In this document: piece after piece, positions 10,409-21,336 of the stretch
How the letters are laid out: the number at the start of each line of letters is the position of its first letter
How positions within the stretch are numbered: position 1 is the stretch's first letter
Assembly: GCF_030272615.1 (NCBI RefSeq)
Contig: NC_081410.1
Coordinates: 142,945,349 to 143,009,348, forward strand
Direction of reading: 5' to 3'
DNA: 64,000 nucleotides
From: Cryptomeria japonica
Taxonomy: Eukaryota > Streptophyta > Pinopsida > Cupressales > Cupressaceae
Notes under the pieces: generated by a model
Told to the model about the DNA's origin: nothing
Database searches by the model: none
The model's input: only the letters and a program-made list of their open reading frames with translations
Position numbers and translations under genes: made by a program

Positions 10409-10956
10409 TGTAGACATAAAAATTTCCATTAATTTGTCCTCATTTAATTTCAAATTTCTCCGAACATCGGGCGAGTCCTTATTATTACATTATTAATTCT
10501 CCATAATTCATTATTCATAATTTCCATCTTTTATTATATTATTATTAATATCTTATCATTTATCCATTAAATTTATTAAATAAAACATTTATCGTATTCA
10601 TTTATACACCTTCATGCATTCACCTTATATACATTTTTCTATTTATTTAATAAAAACCCTTTAATATCCTCTCCTACCACTTACCATTTCCCATTTACCA
10701 CTCTTCTTCCCTATACCACTCATCTTGCATTATCCCATATTCATCCCACAACATGAACTCGCCTGGAGAAAATCTATTTAAACAAGCCCCTCTCTCTTAT
10801 TTGAGCACCTCATCTTTATGCGTCAAACTTATGTCAGTTCGCATTCTTCATCATCTTTGCATTTCGTTTTCTTTAGCTTCCTTTGCATTAATCCTCTTGA
10901 AATCTCAAAAAAAACATAGCTTCTTGTGTGTGCTTCTGAGAGCAATATTATCTACA
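10409..10956 (+). repeat. Element A 3' LTR (right edge tentative)
   Basis: The LTR starts TGTAGACA directly after the polypurine tract, like TGTAGACAC of element D. The proposed end ...CTACA at 10956 mirrors the start TGTAG. A TATA-like box lies at 10775-10782. The partner LTR is not in the window, so the end cannot be confirmed by a target duplication. Confidence 0.6.
10775..10782 (+). promoter_or_regulatory. TATA-like box in element A LTR
   Basis: TATTTAAA is followed by CAAGCCCC, about 365 bp into the LTR. This is a plausible core promoter for the element transcript. Confidence 0.4.
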
Positions 10957-13900
10957 TAAGATCTTCGTTTAAGGAGTGCAATGGAGTAGATTGTGTAACA
11001 TGCATGTGTGTTCTTAGTTTAGATTTTAATTTGCATGTGTGTTTTTGACAGGAAAAACTTCATTGTTGGATGTTGGAAGACTGAATCTTGTGTTCAATCC
11101 ATTTCCTCCATCTACAGTTACTAACCTTTGTTTATAAATAAGGTATTTTTTTTATATAATTTGATAAGATTTTGATGTCATTTTATCATTATACTTAAAG
11201 GATTCAAAATCTATGAATGTGTATTCATCAACTTAAATCTAAATATTTTACCTATAGCAGGGTCATCATTTTCCTTACAAGCTTGTGGAGGAAGATTTTA
11301 TTTGCAATAGTGTATGGTTCTAATATGAGATAGTCTAAGTAAAGTTTCCATGAGTAAATTATTTTTAAATATTACCTTTTATCATCCCCTATGTGCCTTT
11401 AAGTGATAAAGGTTGTAAAAAAAATTCCAAGTGTTGGGTGCATTTAGGTCATGTCCTTAGGTTTTTTAACATTGCCAAGCTTTTAGAATTTTATGGTTGT
11501 CCATCTTTGTATGTCATTCCAATAATATCCACCTCTCCCTCTTCCCTTATTGAGGCTATTTGAGTTCATCCTTGTAGCGTACCTTTTCCACCCAATCTTG
11601 ACATCGTTGTCCTTTGCCTTTATGAATTTGTAAGTATGGTTCTTGGAATATTAGACCTTCCCATGAATAGCATACCTTTCAAAATTCCTTTCTTTTATCC
11701 TTTTCACTTTCATACTTTTGAAGTTTCCCTTACAATCATATCATTCATCTATGTCTCAAAACTTCAACCCAATACCAAAAAAAAAAGATGCAAATTAAAG
11801 AGTTTGGGACTTATATAATTCCCTTGATGCCATTTCATTGGCCTCCCCAAGCTCCAATTCCTAAATAATTACACTTAGTAGTTAATTTCTTATTAGCCCT
11901 AGATTTAAAACCTTCCAATCCTATCATGCCTTTTATTCATTCCTTGCAAAAATTTTGGAGTTCCTCTTTTTGAGCTACCCTTCACATGTCATTCCCATCT
12001 CTTGACTCTTGAATCATTATTTTTCACCAAGCGTGAACTATCAAAGTCAAAGTTGCAACCTTTCCTCTACTCAAATATTTCTTTCTTAGCATGATTTAAT
12101 CCTAAACATCATTGTTTCCTTTATACATTTTTATTATCAAAGTCGTAATTTTTTCTCATCCCCTTACCTTGGTACTCTTTCTTATGGATCTCTAAAACTT
12201 TGTTAGCTAATAACTTCCCATACACATTGTGTTGGAGATAGAGGTATGAACATGCCTTTTTATTGGGACTCAATTTTTTGTGTATCATTTTTTCTTAAGT
12301 CCCTTCCATTTTTTGTGTCTTACTCATATTTGACCCATAGTTTATAACCAATCTAAGACACCCTGAATAGGTCCCCAAAGGGTCAAAAGATATAAATAGT
12401 CCATAAAAGTGTAATTCTAGATTGTTTATGATACTAGACTATGGAGTACATTTGGAGATTGCATGTTACAAGCCATAATTTTCTCTTTACACCCCATTCA
12501 CCTCTTTATGTTATTCTCATGGACCTATAATCTCCATATGTACTTTTTACTCTTATATATGTAATGTGCTCCCTTAATCACAAATCCTAATGCCTTTTGA
12601 TTTGGTGGATTGATTCCTCTCTTGTGCAATGTAAAAACTACATATTGTGTTTTCATTTTTAGGACTTTAAATATTACCTCAGTAGAGTTTCCCATCCCTA
12701 CATACCCATGTATGTTGGAGTTATACACATGAAAAAGGTAAAATACAAGTATAACTATGGAATTGTCACACTCCCATGCAACTTGAAAGGTGTTTCCATA
12801 CTTCCCAAGACCACAATCTCACAAAAAAAATTATTTGATTTAATTGGAACCTAGCTTTAGAGGTGCAAATTATGTATATTCCTTACATCTCTGCCATGTT
12901 TTCAAAAGTGAAAACCTAGCCCACTAATGTAAAGATAATAATTTAATGATTTATTATGAAATCAAATAGACCTTGGAGGCATCTAAGTCATATGAAATTA
13001 CATTTGTACCCTTAAAGTATAGATTCATGCACTACACCTAATGGTTGTTGATGCAATACATATGGGTGATGTAAAAATATGATGGGATAAAGATCAATAT
13101 CGTGCAAGCTTACAACTATATTTATCTTTCACTTTATTGAAGTTTTTTTCAAAACTATTATGCTAAAGATAACAATATTTAGCCTATAAATTATGCTAAA
13201 TAAGAAAAAATAGTTTATATTAAAATATTTTTTTCTCATTTTGCACATATACCCATGCCACAGAGGAGTTAGATAACATAAATACAAATCTAAAATAAAG
13301 AGATAGGTCTTGGTTGCTTGGATTTGGGGGTTATCCTATTATAAATACACGTGTTTCCATTGATCAAGGTAGTTCTAAGGTGTTAACTATTATAATTGAA
13401 CTTATCTTTTTCATGCCTACACATGCTACAAGTTAAGAACAACTCTAGAATGTAAGAGTCTCTTCATGACACAGTTGCTGCCATGATTTTATAAATGCAT
13501 TCAATGGATAGGAATGTTTTATTTTTCTTGAGACCACACTTGTTAACACAGTGAATTGCACTAGATAGTTATTCCTCGTAGGATTAAACTAAATCAAAGT
13601 GTATTTTCTATAATTCTATTTAATACATCATTTGGATCTAAATCATGTTTGTTTATGGACTTTAAAAATATAATTTATTATGTGGGATTTTGGTTATATT
13701 TAGAAGTTATTTTGGATTGTCATAGATAGTAGATTATAATGCTCAAATATATATCTAGTTCTCATGTATTAACCTACATTTAGGTTTGTACATTAGACTA
13801 TGTTTGAATTAGTTGCCCATATAATTGAGACATCAATCTACAGTAAATTTCCTATCATCCAACATTCTTAAATCATTAGATCATATGACTTTTCTACCTT

Positions 13901-13995
13901 TTTAGTGATATGTTTCCTTATCTATGTTCATAATTTAGTTTTACAACACAGCTTGAGTAATATCACACTTGAATCATGCATAGAGGATCTTTCTT

Positions 13996-14073
13996 ATAGG
14001 TGTGTTGGCAACAAATGACTTTGAGTAATAACTCATAGGTGTGTTGGCAACAAATGACTTTGAGTAATAATTC
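13996..14073. repeat. Perfect 39-bp tandem duplication
   Basis: ATAGGTGTGTTGGCAACAAA and the following bases up to TAATAAC/TTC occur twice with a 39-bp period and almost no divergence. This indicates a recent local duplication in otherwise old-looking DNA. Confidence 0.85.
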
Positions 14074-16371
14074 ACACTATATGATGTGAAATTCAATGTT
14101 TGATGAATATTAAAAATACATTTGTATGATCTCACAATAGTGTGTTCTACTTCTTAGCCTAGATGGACTGTTCTAAATAAAAAATTCAGTATGTTTTAAT
14201 TTGTGTCATTTACAGTGTACAAATGATAAATAATTTAATAATGATATAAACCAATGAGTTGTGAACTATTTTATGTAAATTCAAGTTTTAAGTTTTTACA
14301 TTTTTCTAAGAATTATTTCTATAATTTTTTTTTTCAATGTTTTTTTATTTTTAATTAAGTCGTATTTTTCCATACCACGTATATATTTTCTAGAATTAGA
14401 TCATTAATTTCCATGTCTAGTGTAGATATATTTTTGGGTAAATTTTAATTGAATTTTTTATTTATTACTACATGCATGTATATACGAAACACAAACATCT
14501 ATATGAAGTGTAATGCATTTTTGTAGAACTTTTCAACAATGTTTGTTATTTTTCCTAATGCCTTGAATAGAGGTCACTATTATTTTTGTAGTGGACCTAT
14601 ATTCATTATATAATTAAAAAATGAAATAAATATTAGAATTTTTTAATAGCTTTAAACTAAGCGCTATAGAATTATGCAATGAAATTTCTAGATAATTTTA
14701 TTTGATCTCCCAAAAGGTGAAGAAAAATTCCTCTTTCTTTTTCTACATTTTGATATGTTCATAGGACAAATCAATAGATTTTTTGTTTAATCTTAGGGTT
14801 TATATAACCAAGGGGATTTGATCTTGACCCCTTTGTAAAAATCGTCTTAGATTGGATTCTTAAAAGATGAAACTATGATCATTTTTTCTAAAAGATATGC
14901 AATTTTAGAAAATAAATTAAGATGACCCACAAACAAAACTCACTATTATGGGATCACTCATTTGTATGGATTCATATTTAATATGCTTTAGGTATAATTA
15001 AGGGAATTCATTTAAAATAATACAAAATTATGTTTCATAGTTATGATGCATATGAATTTTTTCATTTTCATCTTCTTGGCATTAGGTCTCATATGTGTAC
15101 TCAAAGTGCCATTAAACTATGATAGTCAAAGGCTTGGCTATATTATCCCTTATTTATCTATAATATTATATAAAGATCTCAAAGAAACATCCATTCAAAT
15201 TAAGCAAAACCTTGAGATGAGAGGAGGCATGTCATTACAACATGACACTCAAAGGTCAAGTTGTATAATCCTTTATTTTTCTTAAATTATTGTGTTGAGA
15301 TATTAGAGAAAAATATTTTTAAATTTAGTAGAGCCTAAAGAAGAAGAGGAGATGCTCTCTTCTATTCATAAACATCTAGTTGTCCATTATCTGAAAATGA
15401 GTCCTGTCTCTCTACTTTTGTTGTCTACTTTAAAAAAGTGGAGTTATAGTTTGGAGAGCCAACATGTCCCAAGCTTTATCAATATTTTTAAGTATAGAAT
15501 TGATAAGAAAAATTGCAACATCTAAAAATATTTAGTTTAAGATTACCACTCAAGCATTCTTTTGCTTCACTTCTTTATGTTTAGTTATCTTATTTTCTTA
15601 ATGTGTTCCAATCTTAGAATTTTAGATAATCCACTTGAGCAATATTTCATATTTTTCCAAACTACTAGAGTTTACAATGTTATTACTCAATATTTAATAT
15701 TTAGAAAAGTAATGAAAGACTATTTTTTATGTATATGTAGATTCTATAAACACAAAGAAAATCTTTTATTCACTCAAACAAACATAAACTCATTTCTTCA
15801 CTCAGACTTTGAAATGGATTACTTTTTTGCAAACAATGTCTCAAACAATACAAAACATAGCATTTTGTGAAGGTTGCAGCCTCAAGAGACAACTAGTAGA
15901 GTCTAAAATGAACAACAATTCATAGCATTAGTTGTGCATTGCACAACTCCTTTTAATGGCAAATAAAGTTGACAAAGAATTATTAGCTAATACAAGTTGA
16001 CTATCTAAACATGCAAAATTGTGCATGAGAAACAACTAAATAGTAGATGACATGACAAAATTTTGAGTGAATGTTATGCATGACGGCGTACACCAGCATC
16101 ACATACCAACAGTATAATTAAGTAAAAAACATATAATACGAAAAAAAATTAGAAGAAAAAAATCCTTTCTAATTTTATATATCTTTTAAAAAATTACACC
16201 AAAATTATATTTAAATTTAATCTAAAACTAAAATTAAATAATTTAAATATTATGCAATAAAAATTTAATATAATAAATTAAACTCGTCTTATTTTATTTT
16301 CTTCGTTTATTATGTTCTATTTTACTAATTTATATGTACCCTCTTCCCACAATTTTGAAACGGCTTAAATC

Positions 16372-16550
16372 ACACACACTAAGCTTACACTTCTAGATGT
16401 AAAAGTGTTAAATACTCAAACATTTTTTAGACTTAATATATTGCTTAAGGTATGTGGTCACACTAAGAATATGCTTCTAGATTTAAAAGTGTTAAACACT
16501 TAAATTTGAATAATATTCTCTAAACTTAATATGTTGTTTAATGTGCATGA
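16372..16550. repeat. Diverged tandem duplication of about 90 bp
   Basis: Both halves contain CACACTAAG, CTTCTAGAT, TAAAAGTGTTAAA and ACTTAATAT in the same order. It lies about 200 bp upstream of the NBS-LRR relic. Confidence 0.7.
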
Positions 16551-16756
16551 TTTAAGACTGACTCACAATTTCAATAATTTACAAATGATTGAAATTATTT
16601 TTCTTAAACATATAATTATTCTATTTAACTCAATGTTTGTTTAGATCTTTATTTATTTATTCTTAGCTTTTGAATTCTTTCAATAGGTATAAAATCAGAG
16701 CTTAGCTTTCTTTCTTTCTGTGCTTAACATAAAGTTCTTTAACTTCTTCTCAACAG

Positions 16757-17954
16757 TTGGAATCAAGGGTCAATTAAAAGCAGTAAATGAGCTTCTCAAC
16801 ATGGAAAATATGGATGATTGCCCTTCAATGGCTGTTGTTATTTGGGGATTGGGTGGCATTGGAAAGACAACACTTGTATTATCTATAGAAATTTTAGAAG
16901 GTATAGAATCCTTTGATGAAGAAAAAGATAACAAAAATGCATTTCTAGAAGAAAGAGATTCCTTTCATGAAGAAAAAGATAACAAAAAAATTGCATTTAA
17001 CAGATTTCTTCAGGGTTTGAATAAGTTGAAGCATCTGGAAGTGGTTAACTGTCAGTCGTTATGTGAGCTTCCTGACCAAGTATGTAGGTTACCGCAGTTG
17101 AATACACTCCGTATGATCAAGTGTCATAAATTAGAGTGTCTACCAGAATTCTTTGGCCAACTTACAAAACTAACACAGTTGAGTTTTAAAAGTTGTATAA
17201 GTTTGAACAAATTGCCTTTCACTATGGTCAGCTTACAATTTTAAGAGAGTTGGATTAAGTTGGTGTGAAAGTTTGAAAGAATTCTCTTCTACCTTTGGTC
17301 AATTTATAAGTTTAAGAGAGTTGAATGTAGGATGGTGTACAAATTTGAAAGAATCGTCTTTTACTTTTGGTCAATTTATGACACTAATAGACTTGAACAT
17401 GTTGAGATGTGACAATTTGAAAGAATTGCCTTCCACGTTTCCCCAACTTACAAGTTTAAGAATATTGAACTTAAGTGGTTGTTTGCAAGAATTGCCTTCC
17501 ACCTTTGGCCAACTTGTGACTTTAAAATATTTGAATATGTGGTGTTGTAGTTTCAAAGAATTGCCTTCGGCTTCAACCTTTGGCCATCTCACAACTCTAA
17601 GAGAGTTGGACTTACGTTATTTTTCAAAGTTTGGAAGAATTGCCTTCTACCTTTGGTCAACTTATAGCTCTAAGAATGTTGGACTTAAGTTCTTGTATAA
17701 GTTTGAAAGAATTGCCTTCCACCTTTGACCAATTGACAACTCTAAGAGAATTGAATTTGACTGAGTGCACAAGTTTGAAAGAGCTTCCTTCCACTTTCAA
17801 CAATCTCAAGAATCTTGAATATCTATGTTTAATTAATTGTAATAATTTAGAATCAGGCATTTGTGAGATGGATGACAACATCCGAATTGTAAGGAAAAAT
17901 GAGCATAATTGTATCAATTGTCAAGAGAACAAAAAATTGAAAATTATTTATTAG
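16757..17954 (+). pseudogene. NBS-LRR resistance-gene relic, P-loop joined to LRRs
   Basis: The exon appears to begin after a splice acceptor (CAACAG at 16751-16756) with VGIKGQLKAVNELLNME. That block and the P-loop VIWGLGGIGKTTL (near 16838-16876) are the start of an NB-ARC domain of a plant disease-resistance protein. The rest of NB-ARC (kinase-2, GLPL, MHD) is missing. After an acidic stretch with an internal duplication (FDEEKDNKNAF / FHEEKDNKKIAF), the frame passes straight into LRRs, starting GLNKLKHLEVVNCQSL. About ten LRR units of the form LKELPSTFGQLxxLRxLNLxxC follow. Frameshifts lie near 17213, 17253 and 17625, with the last frame ending at 17954. It is almost certainly non-functional. 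Subclass (TNL or CNL) cannot be decided because the N-terminal exon is not seen. Confidence 0.85.
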
Positions 17955-18077
17955 AAATGGATTTACACTAAAGTAATAGAAATTACCACACTTGAATGGA
18001 TAGTGATTGTCCTTGTAGTAGAAATGTAGAATATTTGACATAAATGGGTTTTTGTTTTTAAATTATTTTTTTTTATT
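17955..18077. other. Short spacer between NBS-LRR relic and LINE
   Basis: AT-rich sequence without features other than T runs. It could contain the 3' UTR of the resistance-gene relic. Confidence 0.4.
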
Positions 18078-18089
18078 GAATATGAGGAA
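18078..18089. repeat. LINE target-site duplication, left copy
   Basis: GAATATGAGGAA lies directly before the T-run that is the LINE poly(A) tail in reverse. The identical 12 bp is at 33105-33116. Confidence 0.88.
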
Positions 18090-18103
18090 TTTTTTTTTTT
18101 TTT

Positions 18104-18562
18104 GCTCTGTAATAATTTATATTTTATTAATATTCAAAGGTAGTCATACAAAACCATAATATTATCTTCCAACAAAGATCACAGATTACCCAAAAAAGAC
18201 AACCCCCACACCTAGGACAAGTCATTACAAAATACTCCCATTTGCAAACGCCAATTGTGCCATCAAAAAAATAAAACAAACTACCCCAATCTACCTCTAT
18301 CTTGCCAATCTAGGAAGTTAACAGAAAAGTGGATTACCACTACATACAAAATTAATCCAATTAACTGTAGGTTCATCAACTCACTATCTTCACTTGTGCC
18401 GCAGACCAGAATCTTCATCAGAATTTTCTCACTTATGTCTCCCTTCGCTTCCTCGGGCGTAGCACTCTCCTTGTAGTGTCCTCCGCTTCGGCTTTATGAA
18501 TTTCTATAACATCATCGAATTCTTTGATTTCCACCATGAGTTTTCAATGGAATTAAATCTGC
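18104..18562 (-). other. LINE 3' non-coding end
   Basis: The sequence lies between the last LINE stop codon and the poly(A) tail. No domain is recognised. It has short + strand frames only. Confidence 0.55.
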
Positions 18563-18792
18563 CTAGTTACCGCGCACATCCGCCGCCATGCCTTCGCACA
18601 CATCAAATCCTACACCAGACTCTGCCCACTCCAGAAGCGAATCCATCCCTACCAGAAAATCCTCATGGACTATCATTTCCATGACCCGCCTCACTGTGTC
18701 TGTGGTCTCCCCCAACTCCAATCCCCACGCCATTATCAATGAGTAAATGTCCATTCTCATCTTATATCTATGCTTAACCAGGTTAAAAGCAC
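18563..18792 (-). pseudogene. LINE post-RNase H coding-like region, downstream half
   Basis: Across the element D insertion the frame continues without a shift from the 30325 side into DGAFNLVKHRYKMRMD. It runs through MAWGLELGETTDTVRRVMEM and ends at TAG 18563-18565 after MAADVRGN. The Tat element cut inside a codon pair, and the two halves read in one frame when joined by position. Whether this is a C-terminal extension of ORF2, a separate ORF, or a captured host exon is unknown. Confidence 0.45.
18788..18792. repeat. Element D target-site duplication, left copy
   Basis: AGCAC lies directly before the LTR start TGTTTATGG and is repeated at 30320-30324 directly after the far LTR end. Confidence 0.92.
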
Positions 18793-19579
18793 TGTTTATG
18801 GTGAAAATGGATTAACAATATTGAAAGACTAGATGAATTCAACCACAACACCCTAGCCTAACAACAACAAAGATCCACCACAACATATGAAGATTACCTA
18901 AGACAATGCAAATCAAATGAAATCACAAAGATTATACCATCACATGTCCAATAGGGTTTGAATCTCCATTCTTCCTATCTCCATTGATCTTGCTTGATAT
19001 ATTTGCTCTCAGATTTTATGTGTGCACAAGAGCTCAACAAAGAATGGAAATGTGGTTGCAAGTAGGCTTGATTGCATATGCAAGTTCGAAAGCGTAGTCG
19101 GGGCTGAATGCATAGTGAGGTAGTCAGGGTTTGATAATGAAGGACGCATCTCTTTATATAGAAGACACTATAAGAAATGGAGGGATAAGATTGAGAGGTG
19201 TAAAAGAGGTCGGCTATGATTAGAGGGTAGGTAGAGAAAATAAGAAAATAATGATAGGGGTAGGTAGTGTAGGAATTAAGAGATGAATGACATGTGTCAT
19301 AGGTAGAAAAGGTTAATGAATTAATTAAATAAATAAAGATTCATTTAATTAATAGAAGAAGTGGGATCAAATTAAATAAATAAGATATTTATTTAATTTA
19401 AGAAAAAAGATAATTTAAATAAATAAATGTATTTATTTAAATGAGAAATAAGGCAAGAAGAGGATAAATGAATTAATTAAATAAATAAAGATTTATTTAA
19501 TTAATAGAAGAATTAGGCTAAAGTAATTAAATAAATACAATATTTATTTAATTAGACAAGACAATTTTAGGTGTCTACA
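18793..19579 (-). repeat. Element D 3' LTR
   Basis: 787 bp, starting TGTAGACACC and ending CATAAACA in element orientation. It matches 29548-30319 except for a 15-bp segment (CATTCTTCCTATCTC, + strand, near 18970) absent from the other copy and scattered substitutions. Confidence 0.93.
19153..19161 (-). promoter_or_regulatory. TATA box, element D 3' LTR
   Basis: CTATATAAAG reads on the - strand. The equivalent box of the 5' LTR is at about 29893-29901. Confidence 0.5.
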
Positions 19580-19625
19580 TTTTGCCCCTCTTTGAGACAA
19601 TGCAACTTGTCGCGTTGTTTCAAAG
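19580..19625 (-). promoter_or_regulatory. Polypurine tract with overlapping hairpin 2 (element D)
   Basis: On the - strand AAAGAGGGGCAAAA abuts the LTR. CTTTGAAAC and GTCTCAAAG flank an inner GCGAC/GTTGC stem, so the hairpin's 3' arm overlaps the tract. It is the same as in element A. Confidence 0.75.
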
Positions 19626-19672
19626 AAGATAAGATGAACTGATACAATGTTGCCCCAAGATGGGAATGATAT

Positions 19673-19727
19673 GCCCCCTCGAGAGATTGGATGAAAATGT
19701 CTGAAAAGATCGCAGACAATCTCTCGA
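19673..19727 (-). promoter_or_regulatory. Hairpin 1 with G-tract (element D)
   Basis: TCGAGAGATTG and CAATCTCTCGA form a perfect 11-bp stem (arms 19679-19689 and 19717-19727), followed on the - strand by GGGGGCATA. This is the clearest copy of the module seen also in A and E. Confidence 0.75.
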
Positions 19728-19830
19728 TAAGAAATAAAGACTAGAATGGACTGACCGGATAGAGTGACAGAGTCACGTGATAAAGAAGACTAACTCGGGA
19801 GACTAGGACTAGGGCTAGGGCGAGGGTAGT

Positions 19831-19842
19831 CTATAAGATATA
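19831..19842 (+). promoter_or_regulatory. TATA-like box for the antisense PMD gene (element D)
   Basis: CTATAAGATATA lies about 98 bp upstream of the first-exon ATG at 19930. Element E has TTTAAA at a matching distance from its exon-1 ATG. The promoter role is inferred from this conserved spacing. Confidence 0.5.
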
Positions 19843-19929
19843 CCACGAGGGGAAAACATCCTCATTGTCATCCACACATCCAAGAGATCAGAGTGCAGAC
19901 AGAGAATAGAGCAGCAACAGTCAGCAGCG

Positions 19930-21336
19930 ATGGTATTGGTGCACAGATTCGATCACGTTCGTCGATTTCAGAGGCCAGCAGGTGCAGGAGAGCTGGTAAG
20001 TATCACAAAACCTCTTTGTACTTTGTCGCATTAATTTGTTGTCATAAATGCATGCTAGGTAGTGCAATAAATTCGCTTTAGGATAATGTCAAAAACGTGT
20101 AGGCGCGTCTGTGTTGGTGCCATGCGCGTCTATGTTGGCTAGGCGCATCTGCGTTTGTGCCAGGCGCGTCTATGTTGGGAAAAGCGTCTGTGCAAAATGT
20201 GAGCGCGTTTGCATTGTGCAAGCGCGTTTGTGAAATGTGGGCACATCTGTGCAGGACAGGCGCGTCTATGTAGAGCAGAGGGACGTTTGTGTATTTCAGG
20301 CATGTCTGTGCAGAGAAGGCATGTTTGTGCAGTCTGTAAGCGCGTTTATGTCATGAAGGTCGAATCGGCAGTTCTGTGATGAACATACGTTATCGATTGG
20401 ATAAGTTGCTGAGAGGATACACTCAAGCAGGTCCTCTAGGGAAGACTAGGATAGTAGATAGGGTTAGGATTGACAATTCTGTGATAGAACATACGTTGCC
20501 AATTAGGAAACTACTCAAGAGGATACACTGAAGAAGAGGCCCTAGGATAGAATAGATCAAGGCACTTTATGATGAACAATGAGTACCAAGACAGAGTACT
20601 TTGTGATAAACAGTGAGTACCAATATGAGCAACACTTTGTGATGAATAGTGAGTGTCAAAATGAGCAGCACTTTGTGATGAACAGTGAGTGCAAATATGA
20701 GCAGCACTTTGTGATGAATAGGGAGTGCAAAACACGTAGTACTTTGTGATGAATAGGGAATACCACTAGGATAGAAGCAACACTTTGTGATGAACAGTGA
20801 GTGTCACTAGGATAGAAGCAACACTTTGTGATGAATAGTGAGTGTCACTTTGACTGACACAGTTGATTTGCTTGACTGCAGAGTACCTACCTATGCTGGA
20901 GTCACGGGAGAGATTCCCATCGACTCAAAGTTTACGACCAGAGCTGACTTTTGAGGATAGAGCAGCTATTGAGGTTATGGGTCTGCGATATATTCTGTAT
21001 GTGCCTGAGTTTTGGGTGAACATGGGATTGCTAACTGCGCTGGCTGAGAGATGGCACTCAGAGACTTGTAGTTTTCATTTGTTGATGGGTGAGATGACAG
21101 TCACCTTGGAGGATGTATACAGGATACTGCGGATACCAATCGATGGGGAGTTGGTTCCTTACGATCGAGACGGAGATAGGGATGCACTGAGACGAGTGTT
21201 TCAGGATCCAGGACTGGAGATGAGGGCTGGACACATGGCATGGGACATGATGACCATGACAGGATTGGCACTACCAACAGGAGTGATCAATGGGTTCCTC
21301 TGTCCGGATAGGGCGACGCGAGGTTTGGCTGTGTAG
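19930..21336 (+). CDS. Antisense plant mobile domain (PMD) gene in element D, two exons
   Basis: Exon 2 (20863-21336, TAG stop) encodes a PMD-type protein: FWVNMGLLTALAERWHSET, FHLLMGEMTVTLEDVYRIL, IPIDGELVPYDRDGD and NGFLCPDRATRGLAV. 'ALAERW.PET..FHL..GEMT.TL.DV..LLGLPI.G' is the PMD (aminotransferase-like mobile domain) signature known from MAIN-type plant proteins and transposable elements. Exon 1 is proposed as 19930-19995 (ATG to CTG) with donor GGTAAGT. An acceptor GACACAG at 20856-20862 gives an in-frame product of about 179 residues. A second acceptor (CTGCAG, 20875-20880) would be out of frame with this ATG. Compared with element E, the domain stops early, so it is C-terminally truncated. 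It is antisense to gag-pol of its host element. The role is unknown. Confidence 0.7.
20090..20345. repeat. Degenerate GCGCGTCTGTG repeats in the PMD intron
   Basis: About a dozen variants of GCGCGTCTGTG / GCGCGTTTGTG recur every 15-25 bp inside the proposed intron. Element E carries AGCGCT-type repeats in the matching interval and a GCGCGTCTGT copy near 36143. Confidence 0.7.
20363..20545. repeat. Diverged tandem duplication of about 105 bp in the PMD intron
   Basis: Both halves contain TTCTGTGAT, GAACATACGTT and GAGGATACACT in the same order. Confidence 0.7.
20550..20850. repeat. Tandem repeat of about 40 bp, about eight copies, before the PMD acceptor
   Basis: The unit contains CACTTTGTGATGAACAGTGA followed by GTACCA or GTGTCA and a GAGCA/GAAGCA segment. 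The array ends only about 10 bp before the proposed splice acceptor. Confidence 0.85.

Larger units (their letters stand above)
4273..10956 (+). mobile_element. Element A: decayed Tat-lineage Ty3/gypsy retrotransposon, right-hand part
   Basis: After the chromovirus LTR, the + strand carries a protease C-terminus, a G-patch-like segment, RT, RNase H, a second archaeal-type RNase H, integrase, a 1.7-kb non-coding 3' region, a polypurine tract and an LTR. The dual RNase H and the DLNKACPKDDFPLP box in RT are Tat-lineage traits. The left part (5' LTR, gag, protease core) is cut off by element B or lies outside the window. The reading frame changes near 5395, 7015 and 7955, and several stops are present. 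No antisense PMD gene is visible in this copy, unlike D and E. Confidence 0.85.
10957..16756. other. AT-rich intergenic DNA without recognisable genes
   Basis: Open frames here are short and AT-driven, and none has a recognisable domain. Two local duplications are annotated separately. The last bases (16740-16756) look like an intron end, with a T-rich run and CAACAG before the NBS exon. No upstream TIR or coiled-coil exon was found in the 5 kb before it. Confidence 0.6.

Noticed and set aside
10957-12800. Possible solo LTR on the - strand (TATATAA and ATGTGCTC words near 12530-12570)
   Set aside because: Only isolated words resemble the element B LTR; no ends, target duplication or extended alignment could be seen.
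18255-18684. Short + strand frames between the poly-T run and element D
   Set aside because: They are the antisense of the LINE 3' end and lack domains.
19893-20081. Longer + strand frame at the PMD first exon
   Set aside because: It begins with GTG and has no ATG in frame after the preceding TAG; the ATG at 19930 is in another frame and is conserved in element E.
20875-20880. Alternative splice acceptor CTGCAG for the element D PMD gene
   Set aside because: With the conserved ATG at 19930 it gives an early stop; the acceptor at 20861-20862 keeps the frame. It could still serve if translation starts at the downstream ATG 20893.
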